Shown here piece after piece: positions 1 through 9,721 of a stretch of 64,000 bases of DNA; positions within the stretch are counted from its first letter, which is position 1; the number at the start of each line of letters is the position of its first letter. The stretch spans positions 28,366,505-28,430,504 of the forward strand of contig NC_056535.1 of the NCBI RefSeq assembly GCF_910596095.1, written 5' to 3'. This DNA is from Thunnus maccoyii (Eukaryota > Chordata > Actinopteri > Scombriformes > Scombridae). The notes below the pieces were generated by a model. The model made no database searches. It saw only the letters and a program-made list of their open reading frames with translations, and was not told the origin of the DNA. The position numbers and the translations under genes are program-made.

Positions 1-920
1 GTGTGCCTAAATCCAAACTGAATTTTTGAGGAGTCATTTTAACACTTGGAGGCAATTTTTTTTTTCTTCTTACAGTGTACAACACATTGAGATTTTTATT
101 TTCAAAGTATGTAGAAAATCCAATTAGGAGTAATGGAAACCAGTGGAGAAATCCTCTCAGTCACTTAAATATTCAACACACCTATCATCTAAATATAACC
201 AATTTTCACTGAGGTCAACTTGTGATACTTTGCTGTGGTTATACACTTAGCAAAACACTGAACATGGTTTAAATACTGAACAATTTTATTAATGTCTTGT
301 TTTCAAAGAAACAGTATTTTGAGGCCGTAATCCTGAAATTTTATGGAAATTTTGAAAACCCACATATGATATATTTTTACTTATAAATAACAATTTAAAG
401 GTCACAGTCTGCATCACAAACTTACTTAGTGACTTAGCTGAGTCCCCGCTTTTGGAAATGGCAATATATAAAACAGGTGACGGTGATTTCAATCAATGGA
501 AGAAAAGGTTTGAATTTTAATCAGATAAGAATGTTTTCAGTTTTTGGAGCTGGAGTCTCTTTTAACCTGATTGAGCTTAAACTGTTTACATTAAAAGACT
601 TATTACTTACAGTTATACCAAAAAGATGTTGAAGTAAAGGTGTCTTTGAAATGTAAGTTTTCTAATTTGTTTTGATGGTTTGACCTACAGCAGAGTGACA
701 TAAAATGGATAAAAACACTTCATCAAACATCTTAATGGAACGGCTTCACAAAGTATTATCTTTACCTACATCATGGGTGCACAATTACTGTGTGTTGAAT
801 ATTTTTCAACTAAAGGTTGGAACAGTAATTTAATTCAATGAGTTAAGTGTGGAAAGTCACTTTTGTCATTATAAAGAGGTAAAATATGACACAAAATACA
901 TGAAAACACAAATTTAGCAA
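1..920. other. Spacer left of the hes5-like array, no gene seen
   Basis: AT-rich sequence with no exon-like open frame, no convincing splice pairs and no recognised repeat. It lies just beyond the probable polyadenylation signal of the first hes5-like gene (AATAAA on the minus strand at 934-939). The array may continue to the left of the window, which cannot be judged from here. Confidence 0.5.
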
Positions 921-933
921 CTTGCATTGTTTG

Positions 934-1963
934 TTTATTCAACGTGGCACAATAAGCCTCATAAAGTTTACAAGATTCAGCAAGAGGCGATGATACATCA
1001 CAACAACAACTTGTAGATTTCTACAAGACACACTGTACTCAGACAGAGTAAAGGAACAGCTGTCTTTATAAAAGACAAACAATTGACAGTATTCGAGGAC
1101 ACAGTTCTCACTGTCCTTTGAAATCTTTTCCAAATGGATTAAAAACTTTACACTGATCTTACAACAGATGGCATTGTTCTTAATGATCACAAAATTCAAT
1201 TGATTTTCAATATGAAAATATTATGTTGTCACTAGAAAACTGTGACAGTGTGACCTTAATCAAAGCTTTTACAGTAAAAGAATAAACACATTGATCTTAA
1301 AACAGATCATTTCTGAGTAATCACATGAAGTGGGGTAAAGTCCACTGTGATAAAATATCCATAAAAAGGACAATTAAGATTTTTGTTCAGAATGATTAAT
1401 ACTAATCAAGAAATAACAAATATCACCATTGCATTATATTGTAACAATACATGTCATGTGGTGAGGAATTTAAGTATCACTAGAAAATTGTGATAGCATG
1501 ATTTTAAGCAAACTTTTTAGAAAAAAGGATAAATGGATCTTACAACAGATCAGTTTTGACTAATCACAGAGATTAAAGTGAGGTAAAGTCCATTATAACA
1601 ATATGTCCATAAAAAGGACAGTTAAATTTTGATCAGAATGATCAATACCAATCAAAAGGTAACATATGTCACCATATCATTATACTACCAATACATGAAG
1701 TACAATAAGGAATAATAACAATTGCTGATGCAATCAGATTTAGTTCATGCTACATGCATGACAAGATGCTCTTTCTTCACTTGAAAGATATTGTTGCTGT
1801 CATTTCCTTAGGAAATGTCATCTAGCACAAATACAAAAACACACAAATCAGCCTTCTGTATACAGAAGAACAAGAGAATTAAATCTCAAATGATTCAGTC
1901 CAGTAATCTTTGACCAACATGGTCATCTCAGTTTGTCTGGTAGTGTCTCCAGTCTGTATGAGT
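934..1963 (-). other. hes5: Probable 3' UTR of hes5-like copy 1
   Basis: This segment runs from the stop codon of copy 1 to an AATAAA on the minus strand (934-939) and is conserved in the other units: the AATAAA context recurs near 4911 and 10260. Inside it a block of about 230 bp is present in two diverged tandem copies (about 1285-1470 and 1525-1710). Both carry AACAGATC followed 9-15 bases later by TAATCACA on the plus strand, which reads TGTGATTA on the transcribed strand. Extent and polyadenylation site are inferred from conservation and signal only. Confidence 0.5.
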
Positions 1964-2562
1964 CTACCACGGCCTCCAGAGGGTGCTGTTGACTGGACTC
2001 TTCTCTTTGGTGATGCTGGTCTGGACTGTGGAGCTCAGAGGAGAGAAGTCAGCCTCTCTCAGGTTCTTATCAGAGGAAGACTGCAGCTTGTTGAAGTGGT
2101 TCAGTAGTTGACTCTGGGACTGTGTCATCACCTTTTCCTTGGACAGGAAGTGTGCCACTTCTTGGACACACCTGGAGTAGCCCTGATCCACAGCTGCTGA
2201 GTGAACAGCTTGATGTTTTTGCTGCAGTCGTCTCAGGAAGCAAACTGTCATCTCCAGGATGTCTGCTTTCTCCAGCTTGGAGACTGGCTGCTGTTTGAGG
2301 AACTCTGGACCCAGGAGAGACTTGAGCTGCTCAATGCTGCTGTTGATTCGCTCTCTGCGTAACTTCTCCACCAGAGGCTTTCTGAGCTGCAGAAAGAAGA
2401 AGAAAGTCATTAATAAACTTATTCTGGAGTTTAATGTTAGCATGAACAAAGGCAACGTTTCATGAATGATGATTGATTCTCCATGAATCTTCAATTTACC
2501 TTGTGAGTCAGAGTCAGATGGTCCTGAGAGTTGGTCATTGCTGCAGTGATTGTAGGTGCCAT
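1964..2562 (-). CDS. hes5: Hes5/her4-like bHLH-Orange repressor, intact copy
   Basis: A nuclear Notch-effector transcriptional repressor of the Hairy/E(spl) family; members bind N-box/E-box DNA as dimers and recruit Groucho/TLE. Two coding exons: 2562-2500 (21 codons, donor AAG|GTAAAT) and 2386-1964 (acceptor CTGCAG|CTCAGA), giving 161 aa, the usual Hes5 size. The basic region begins LRKPLVEKLRRERIN at residue 22, with the family proline in it, followed by helix-loop-helix with SKLEKADILEMTV. An Orange segment (SRCVQEVAHFL) begins near residue 91 and the protein ends in WRPW, the TLE-binding motif. The ATG at 2560-2562 was chosen because the short first exon matches Hes5 structure and lies about 70 bp below a TATA box. 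A longer frame reading through the intron and promoter was rejected. Exon 2 is continuous, whereas mammalian Hes5 has another intron there. It is the only undamaged copy of four. Confidence 0.9.
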
Positions 2563-2628
2563 AGCTGGACCTCTGTGCTGTAGAGGTCTCTGTAGAGAGA
2601 ATCTGATCTCTGCTGGCTTCATCTCTCT

Positions 2629-2702
2629 TATTTATAGTCCCACATCTCCATATGAATGTGTGGGTCTTGGTCTGGCTGGAGTTTCTCACAGTCTCAGCCA
2701 AT
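2629..2702 (-). promoter_or_regulatory. Promoter of hes5-like copy 1: TATA, CSL site, CCAAT box
   Basis: On the minus strand, TATAAATA lies at 2636-2629. A Notch/RBPJ-type site TGTGAGAA lies at 2690-2683, about 47 bp upstream of it. ATTGG (inverted CCAAT, plus strand 2698-2702) lies next to that. The same spacing recurs in copies 3 and 4. RBPJ consensus is (C/T)GTG(G/A)GAA, so the match is exact; binding itself is inference. Confidence 0.75.
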
Positions 2703-2791
2703 CAGAGAGCCAGACAAAAGAAAAAGGAATGCTAAGCCTCCACATGCTCAGTAGGACAATGGTTAAATCTCAGGGGAACAGGTTTTGGACT

Positions 2792-2806
2792 GGAGGGGGG
2801 GGGGGG
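2792..2806. repeat. Poly(G) tract
   Basis: An uninterrupted run of G of about 14 bases upstream of the hes5-like promoter. Such tracts often differ in length between individuals and can stop polymerases in sequencing. Confidence 0.8.
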
Positions 2807-3264
2807 CATCCAGACCTCTTTTTGAATCTGGGAATGTGGTGACTGCAGGGAGAGCAGATCTGCTGCCTCATGCTGCAGATCAATTACTTCTTTGAGCATC
2901 CACTCATCATACCATCACTCACTAAAGATCATGGAGTCTATACACAATTCTTGTGCTCGAGCGAAATTCACCCTACAGCATGTGGGATATACTTTATGTA
3001 TCTTAATAAAAGCATCAATATAAAATGTATTTCTGTGTGCAAAATCTTTTCTGTGCAGTACAACTCTTTGTGGGTGTAAGTTTATACATTCTACATCCAC
3101 TATTATATAATTTTCTTTCTGCTGTATACAGGTTGTAAACTACATTGATACATTTTATTTTAAAATAAAATAGATTTCCTCAGTGCAAGACACTGGAAAA
3201 ACAACTTCAGATGGCATGGTATTTGTATATTATTAATAATTATACTCTTAGTGTCCAGATATAG

Positions 3265-3475
3265 CAGGTGTGTCCTCTGTCTTGTGGCTGGAAGTTGGTG
3301 TGAGTAGAAAGTTGCTCTGAGTTTCCCACACTGACTCTTTGAATGGTGTGGTCAGTGCGCTACAAAAGAAATTTGAAAGGAGCTTTTTTAGGACGCCGGT
3401 TGCGTGCTACAATAGATAAAGAACCTGACGTCACCAACCATCTGGAGGGAAAGAACATCATTGGTTAACTTAAAC
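3265..3475. promoter_or_regulatory. Upstream module 1 with CSL and CRE sites
   Basis: This block recurs at 8035-8245 and 12915-13140 at corresponding places in units 3 and 4. It holds TTCCCACA (3323-3330; RBPJ/CSL site TGTGGGAA on the minus strand). A perfect cAMP-response palindrome TGACGTCA (3426-3433) is followed by a CATCTG E-box. Conservation among copies beyond the gene itself suggests either recent duplication or function; a role as a Notch-responsive enhancer is inferred. Confidence 0.5.
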
Positions 3476-3604
3476 ATTTAAGATGCAGTTAAAACATACA
3501 TCAAGTTTCTGCAATCATACTAAATTGGCTTCCACTTTCTCAATTTACAGTGAATATGCAATCAAAATGAAACCTTTTTTTCATCAACTGGACCAATATT
3601 CTAG

Positions 3605-3785
3605 CTCTTTACACAAGGTTGGAAGATTGAGACAGCTGTTTCTTTCTTGGATAATAGTTGGTTGCTGGTGGGGTTAGAGATTCAAATCAACCTGAACTAT
3701 GACTCTTTTCTTCAGAGCTTTCCCACACTCTGCCCATTGACAAAAAGTGAGGCATGTGCTGTGTTAAAAGAGGATTCTAGTCAGT
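3605..3785. promoter_or_regulatory. Second upstream module of unit 1 with a CSL site
   Basis: This segment recurs at 8400-8560 and 13320-13510. It ends with TTCCCACAC at 3720-3728 (TGTGGGAA on the minus strand), preceded in all copies by a conserved stretch containing GACAGCTGTTTC or a close variant (CAGCTG E-box; altered in unit 3). Paired with the module at 3265-3475, it gives each complete unit two distal CSL sites in addition to the proximal one. Regulatory role inferred. Confidence 0.45.
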
Positions 3786-4142
3786 ACATCCAGTAGCCAT
3801 TACTTTTATTTGATTCTACAGTACCTTTTGGTGGGTTAAAGGTTACTGAAGATTTTCATTTAGAAGTGTAGTTTAAAAAATTACACCAGCAGTAAATGTT
3901 TTAGGCCAGTGATTACGTTCACATTACAAGTGTTGTGCTTCATCTCACTAGTATTAAGACTAAAGTCAATGAAATTGTCAGATGAGTTATATTTCAATAT
4001 AACAAGAAACTTAAGTTTAAATGGGAATAAAGTCCTCTTGATCAATTGGCAACGTTGTTACAACTATTAATCGTGACCTGCTGCATATTGTAAAAACAAT
4101 TAAAGCAAATTAAATTTATGAGACTGATTTCAAACAGATCAG

Positions 4143-4327
4143 CATTTTTTTTTGTTTTAGTACCATTTAACCTCTGTCACTTCAGGACACAGGTCGTAAT
4201 CTATTGTATCATTTGAGCTCTGTGAGTGAGTTTTCTCTGGTTAAGTTAGAGTAGGCTTACCTGCTCGGTCTTGACCTGCTCTATGTGAAAAGTGCCTTGA
4301 GATGACTTCTGTTGTGATATGGCGCTA

Positions 4328-4359
<32 letters not shown>

Positions 4360-4365
4360 TTGATT
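4143..4365 (+). mobile_element. 3' end of an L2-type LINE or derived SINE with TTGA tail
   Basis: The segment ends in GCGCTATATAAATAAAGATT followed by about six copies of the 4-mer TTGA. This is the usual 3' terminus of L2-clade LINEs and SINEs using them in teleosts. Upstream it has the common CTCTGTGAGTGAG and GAAAAGTGCCTTGAGATGAC segments. It separates hes5-like unit 1 from unit 2. Confidence 0.7.
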
Positions 4366-4384
4366 TCCCACAGCCCGTCCCTTG

Positions 4385-5637
4385 ACTGCTTTTATTAGAG
4401 GATCAATACAAGTGTGTCTCATTATGCATCACATTAGCTGCAATGTGTGGCCTCTTCAGGAGAAAAGATTCAAATTAACATGAAGGTTTTCACATTCCAA
4501 CACCTCAAATTCACTATTGCACCAAACATATGACACAGAACATTTTTTAATATAATCAGACACAATGAAAATGTCCTGATTTGGTTTAGTGACTAAATAT
4601 GAGCCGCTGCATTTAAATATTGACATAAAAGATGTTGGTCTATCAAATCTCTTCTTCAATCCAAATTTAAATGTGCTCTGCTTTGATTTAAACAAAAATA
4701 TCAACATTAACATGTAGATAATGGATGGGGAATTATGTCCCAGATTTGATCAGAGATGTTTGTTATTTGATCCATACTGTGATGATAGATCACTCTATCT
4801 ATGACAAAAATGCAAGAAAGAAACACTTGAGGAATCTATCATCATCATTGCAATGTAGCTATAGATTAAAATAAGTAACAAAGATCACAAAATGCAATTG
4901 ATTTGATTATGTTTTTGTTTATTCAAACAAACTCAATAATAACAAATGAAATTTTCAGCTGGGGACACAAAGATGTGATGATACATCACAACAATAACTT
5001 GGACACTTCTCCAAGACACATTGTACTCAAAATGAGTGGAGGAGCAGTCGTCTTTATAAAAGACACAAACATTATGAGCTTCATCACTCAGTCTTACTTA
5101 AAATATTATTTGCACTTTATAACAAAGGCAAAGGTAGAAAAAAGTGACCTTAGAACAGATCGGGTTCAGATAATCACAAAGTGATAAGAATAGATTAATA
5201 CCTATTTAAGTCAATACATTTTTATAAATAAAAATGTTCAATGGCATTACAGTCTTAGTACCAGGTTAAGAAAACCTTTTAAACAAAGGGATAAAAAATA
5301 CAGGTTAAACTATAACAGATCAATAATCAAAGAGATTAAAATGATCACATGAGGTCCATTTTGACAAAATGTCCACACAAAGGACAAATAAAGGTTTTGA
5401 TCAAAAAGACCACAAACAAATGTTCTTTCTTAACATGAAAGATACTGTTATGTTTTAACATTTCCTTAGGAAATTACATTTTCCTCAACAAAAAAGTTGG
5501 AAATCCAGATAAAAGCATTTAAACAGGCTTCAGTATGTAAAGGACAAATCCTTGAATTTCAAAAAATTGAATTCCAGTAATCTTTGACCAACATGGTCAT
5601 CTTGGTTTGTCTGGTAGTGTCTCCAGTCTGTATGAGT
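4385..5637 (-). repeat. 3' flank of hes5-like unit 2, duplicated at 9722-10992
   Basis: This stretch matches 9722-10992 nearly base for base over long runs, at an offset of about 5.35 kb, and includes the 3' UTR equivalent of the hes5-like gene. Open frames in it (for example 4903-5184) are also in the duplicate but broken differently, so they are not taken as genes. It again holds the AACAGATC...TAATCACA motif (about 5155-5176). Confidence 0.7.
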
Positions 5638-5929
5638 CTACCACGGCCTCCAGAGGGCGCTGTTGACTGGACTCTTCTCTCCGGTGATGCTGGTCTGGAC
5701 TGTGGAGCTCAGAGGAGAGAAGTAAGCCTCTCTCAGGTGCTTATCAGAGGAAGACTGCAGCTTGTTGAATTGGTTCAGCAGTCTTCTCTGTGTCTTCACC
5801 TTTTCCTTGGACAGAAAGTGCACCATCTCTTGGACACACCTGGACTAGCCCCGATCCACAGCTGCTGACTCCACATCTTGATGCTGCTGCTGCAGTCGTC
5901 CCAGGAAGTGAACTGTCATCTCCAGGATG
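5638..5929 (-). pseudogene. hes5-like copy 2, truncated pseudogene
   Basis: Only the end of exon 2 remains: the helix 2 end (in the intact copy ...EMTVCFLRRL), the Orange region and the WRPW terminus. Similarity to the intact gene stops abruptly at 5929. Beyond it comes sequence equivalent to the middle of the 3' UTR (about 1289 onward) of another unit. Exon 1, the bHLH start and the promoter are absent. An in-frame TAG (plus-strand cta at 5845-5847) replaces the tyrosine codon of the GYSRC segment in the Orange domain. The remaining 62-codon frame still ends NSALWRPW. A nonfunctional remnant produced by an unequal exchange or deletion. Confidence 0.85.
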
Positions 5930-6600
5930 ATATTGATCTTAAAACAGATCATTTTGAGTAATCACATGAAGTGAGGTAAAGTCCATTATGATAAAATGTC
6001 CATAAAAAGGACAATCAGGATATTTCTTCAAAATGATTCATATTAATCAAGAGGTTACAAATATCAACATTGCATTATATTGTAACAATACATGATGTGC
6101 AATGAGGCATAAAAGTATCACTAGAAAATCGTGATAGCGTGATTTTAAGAAAACCTTTTTAAATATTTGGATCTTACAACAGATCAATTTTGACTAATCA
6201 CAGAGATTAAAGTGAGGTAAAGTCCATTATAACAATATGTCCATAAAAAGGACAGTTAAACTTTTGATCAAGATGATCAATACCATTCATTAGGTAACAA
6301 ATGTCACCATAGCATTATATACTACTCACACATGAAGTACAATAAGGAATAATAACAATTGCTGATGCAATCAGATTTAGTTCATGCTACATGCATGACA
6401 AGATGCTCTTTCTTCACTTGAAAGATATTGTTGCTGTCATTTCCTTAGGAAATGTCATCTAGCACAAATGCAAAAACACACAAATCAGCCTTCTGTATAC
6501 AGAAGAACAAGTGAATTAAAACTCAAATCATTCAGTCCAGTAATCTTTGACCAACATGGTCATCTCAGTTTGTCTGGTAGTGTCTCCAGTCTGCATGAGT
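5930..6600 (-). repeat. Partial 3' UTR of hes5-like unit 3
   Basis: Homologous to 1289-1963 at an offset of about 4.64 kb, including both internal blocks with AACAGATC...TAATCACA (about 5942-5962 and 6178-6202). The first 350 bp of the 3' UTR seen in unit 1 are missing because unit 3 starts here at the junction with truncated copy 2. Confidence 0.75.
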
Positions 6601-7109
6601 CTACCACGGCCTCCAGAGGGCGCTGTTGACTGGACTCTTCTCTTTGGTGATGCTGGTCTGGACTGTGGAGCTCAGAGGAGAGAAGTCAGCCTCTCTCAGG
6701 TTCTTATCAGAGGAAGACTGCAGCTTGTTGAAGTAGTTCAGCAGTCTTCCTTGCTGTTGATTCTGCTGCTGCAGCTGTATCAGGAAGCAAACTGTCATCT
6801 CCAGGATGTCTGCTTTCTCCAGCTTGGAGTCTGGCTGCTGTTAGAGGAACTCTGGACCCAGGAGAGACTTGAGCTGCTCAATGCTGCTGTTGATTCACTT
6901 TCTGTACAACATCTCCACCAGAGGCTTTCTGAGCTGCAGAAAGAAGAACAAAGTTATTAATAAATGTATTCTAGAGTATAGTTTTGACAAGTTAAAAAGA
7001 ACAACCTGTCATGAAAAGATGAAGTCATCATGAATCTTCAATTTACCTTGTGGGTCAGAGTCAGATGGTCCTGAGAGTTGGTCATTGCTGCAGTGATTGT
7101 AGGTGCCAT
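6601..7109 (-). pseudogene. hes5-like copy 3, pseudogene lacking the Orange region
   Basis: Exon 1 (7109-7047, 21 codons, good donor) and the acceptor (exon 2 starts at 6933) are intact. Exon 2 carries two in-frame stops: TGA at 6897-6895, where the intact gene has the arginine of RRERIN, and TAA at 6843-6841, where it has the first lysine of FLKQQP. Exon 2 is 333 nt instead of 423: an in-frame loss of 90 nt removes the Orange domain between the end of helix 2 and the LLNxFNKLQ segment. The WRPW terminus is kept. The promoter is still TATA plus CSL site, so a transcript may exist, but no normal protein can be made. Confidence 0.85.
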
Positions 7110-7175
7110 AGCTGGATCTCTGTGCTGTAGAGGTCTCTGAAGAGAGAATCTGATCTCTGCTGGTTTCATCCCTCC

Positions 7176-7247
7176 TATTTATAGTCCCACATCTCCATAT
7201 GAATGTGTGGGTCTTGGTTTGGCTGGAGTTTCTCACAGTCTCAGTCA
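7176..7247 (-). promoter_or_regulatory. Promoter of pseudogene copy 3
   Basis: TATAAATA at 7183-7176 and the CSL site TGTGAGAA at 7237-7230 on the minus strand have the same relative layout as in copy 1. The CCAAT box has changed to TCAAT. Retained although the gene downstream is broken. Confidence 0.6.
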
Positions 7248-8034
7248 ATCAGAGTGCCAGACAATAAAAAAGCCACACACTCAATGGTCATATTAGTAAG
7301 GGACAATGGTTAGATCTCAGGGGAACAGGTGGAGGACTTGGGGGGCGTGATAGAGAGAGACTCACAGAGCACTGTGTGAATCTGGGAAAGTGGTGACCCT
7401 GTAGAAAGCAGATCTGCTGCCTGATGCTGAGATCAATGACGTTGACTCAGCATATGTTCATCATTCCATCACATGTGTGAGACCAGACTCTTCATACAGC
7501 TTATGTGTTAGAGTGAAATTTACTTCATAGCTTCATTTACAGTTTCTGTAAGGGTCCACAAGATGTGAAATTTGTCTTCTGACCCTTTACATGTGTATAT
7601 GCAGCTCAAAATTTATGATCGCACAGACTGTAGATGCTGACAAACATGAACATGTTTTAATATGCAGACGCCCATGGTACCCATGAGCACCCTTTTTGGG
7701 GTAATGTTTGCAAGTTAAAGGGTATAAATTATATCTAACTGAATAAAAATATTAGTGGAAAAATGTATTTTGGTGTGTAACATCTCTATAGTGGAGTAAA
7801 ACTCTGATCCATAACTTTGCCAAAGTAAATTTGCATATTATATATTAACTATTATGTAATAATCACTTTGTTCTATACAGGGTTATACTTTATTGAAATA
7901 TAACAACATTTTTCAGTTTTATTTTAAAAAATTTTCATCAGTGCTTCAAGGCATTTTAAAACAACATCAGATATCCACAGCAGTTTTATATTTAATATTG
8001 TTTAAATTGAGACAAAGTCATCCTGGTGTCAAGA

Positions 8035-8245
8035 TGTAGCAGGTGGCTCCTCTGTCTTGTGGCTGGAAGTTGGTGTGAGTAGAAAGTTGCTCTTAGTTTC
8101 CCACACTGATTCTTTAAGTGAGGTGGTCAGTGTACTATAAAAGAACTTTGAAAGGAGCTTTTGTGACGGGCGCTGGTTGTAGAAAAAGAAAAGAAAAAGA
8201 GCCTGAGGTCACCAACCATCTGGTAGGAACAAACACCACTGGGTT
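8035..8245. promoter_or_regulatory. Upstream module 1 of unit 3, with a plus-strand TATA-like box
   Basis: Duplicate of 3265-3475. TTCCCACA (CSL site) is at 8098-8105, followed about 31 bp later on the plus strand by TATAAAAG (8136-8143). The CRE core has changed to TGAGGTCA here, whereas the E-box CATCTG is kept. The CSL-TATA arrangement resembles a Notch-driven promoter pointing right; no matching coding exon is visible downstream. Confidence 0.45.
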
Positions 8246-8399
8246 TAAAATCCACTCAAAAATACACCAAGTAAGGAATCATACTAAATTGACACCTATT
8301 TTTCATCTTTAAGTTGAAGAATGTAAGAAAAATAATAAATAAAGTCAGAAGAATGTCTTAGTATCATCAACTTGACTAAAGTTGCAGCTCTATATATAA

Positions 8400-8560
8400 G
8401 GGGGGGAGGTTTGGGACATCTGTTTCCTGAAGTGTGCCAAACCTCTCTGGACAAAAGTCGGCTGCTGGTGTTGTTGAGGATGCAAATCAACTTGAACTGT
8501 GACTCTCTTCTTCCAAGCTTTCCCACACTGTCCAGTGACAGAATGTTATCTTGTGCCACT
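8400..8560. promoter_or_regulatory. Second upstream module of unit 3
   Basis: Duplicate of 3605-3785 with the CSL site TTCCCACA at 8520-8527. The open frame over it (8372-8674) is not conserved in the sister modules and is not taken as coding. Confidence 0.4.
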
Positions 8561-9134
8561 ATTTTGTGCACAGGCCACTATTTTTATTCCTTGAAATGGT
8601 TTTTTCTTTTTTTTTTTGGTTTGTTTTTTAGTGTAGAACTCAAGATTTTAATCAAAAATGTAAAACAACCTTAACATTAGCTATAAATGTTGCTGGCCAG
8701 TAGTATTATTATTTACATTCTTGGAAAATACAATACATTTATAAAAAATAAAAAATAAAGACTGACCTTGAAGGGTAAAATGGGTCTTTAGTATTCAGAA
8801 TCATCATATTGCTCTGCACAATATTTGGATTGAACAATTTTTCACTTTAACTTATTGGTATCCCAAGACTCTATCATACGAACATGTATGTAACTTACCA
8901 AAACTTTGTGTAATTTAACACTGTAAAAATATTCTTTTCAACTTGAGCAACTTACAGTATTTTCAGAACTGCTGATGCTGATTTTGTTTCAAAATTTGAC
9001 ATTATGAGTATGATTTAAAATTAGCAGGTTCTTTTTTCTTTGATATCACCATATTATCTTGTAAACTCTGTCTCCTCTGGGAAGAGGTCTTGATCTTTTA
9101 TCCTATTGGGACTCTGTGAGCGAGGTTTCTCTTG

Positions 9135-9718
9135 CTTACTGTTGTGGATATTTTGAGCGATGATCAGCACCTCAGTTGAGAAAAGTGCACACAAGTCTTT
9201 GATGTCTTAAAGCTGAAAATGTTTATTGAAGTACTTGATAAAGGAGAACTGAAATAGCGAACATCGAAGTCATCTGCAACTCGAATGCTGTCTCTTTCCG
9301 TTCTGCCCCCTGAAAGTCTGAGTCTTAGTCTTTAACCCAAGCGGATCAGCCTACAATATAAAAAATTAGTCTAATTGGTTCACTAGTTTCTAAACAAGGA
9401 ACTGCGTTTTACCCGTGTCAGTTCAGGTCACGTTGCATTAAACTTCAGGTCACTATCAGCACATTCTGGCTACACATTCCACCTATCTGTGTTGTCTAGG
9501 AAGGCCCTCTCTGACCTTGGTGACCATGGCAATGCTGATTTACCCTTTATCAGAGAGGTTTCTGCTTTCCCCAAAACATCACAGACAGCTGGAGTCTCAA
9601 GGAGAGGAGAATATGTCCCCTTCCTGCTTAAGAGTTACAGTGTGACCTCAAGACCCAGGCTTGACCCAGTGTAACCCAATTTGTTACTCCTAAAGATGGA
9701 AAATTCCATAACACTTAC
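9135..9718 (-). mobile_element. Solo LTR with 5-bp target duplication
   Basis: The element at 9140-9713 (574 bp) starts TGTT and ends AACA and is flanked by the identical 5-mer CTTAC (9135-9139 and 9714-9718). On the minus strand it has AATAAA (plus-strand tttatt near 9221) about 80 bp from its right LTR end, as expected for the R/U5 part, so it is oriented minus. No internal retroelement genes are present, so this is a solo LTR left by recombination between two LTRs. Family (Gypsy- or ERV-like) cannot be told by eye. Confidence 0.8.
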
Positions 9719-9721
9719 CAC

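Noticed and set aside
1964-2701. Single 245-codon frame starting at 2701 as the hes5-like protein
   Set aside because: It reads through the TATA box, 5' UTR and intron. The splice donor at 2499 and acceptor at 2387 give the normal short first exon and family size.
4903-5184. 93-codon frame as a small gene, with a 69-codon relative at 10319-10528
   Set aside because: Lies in the duplicated 3' UTR of the hes5-like units. The frame differs in length between copies and is antisense to the gene.
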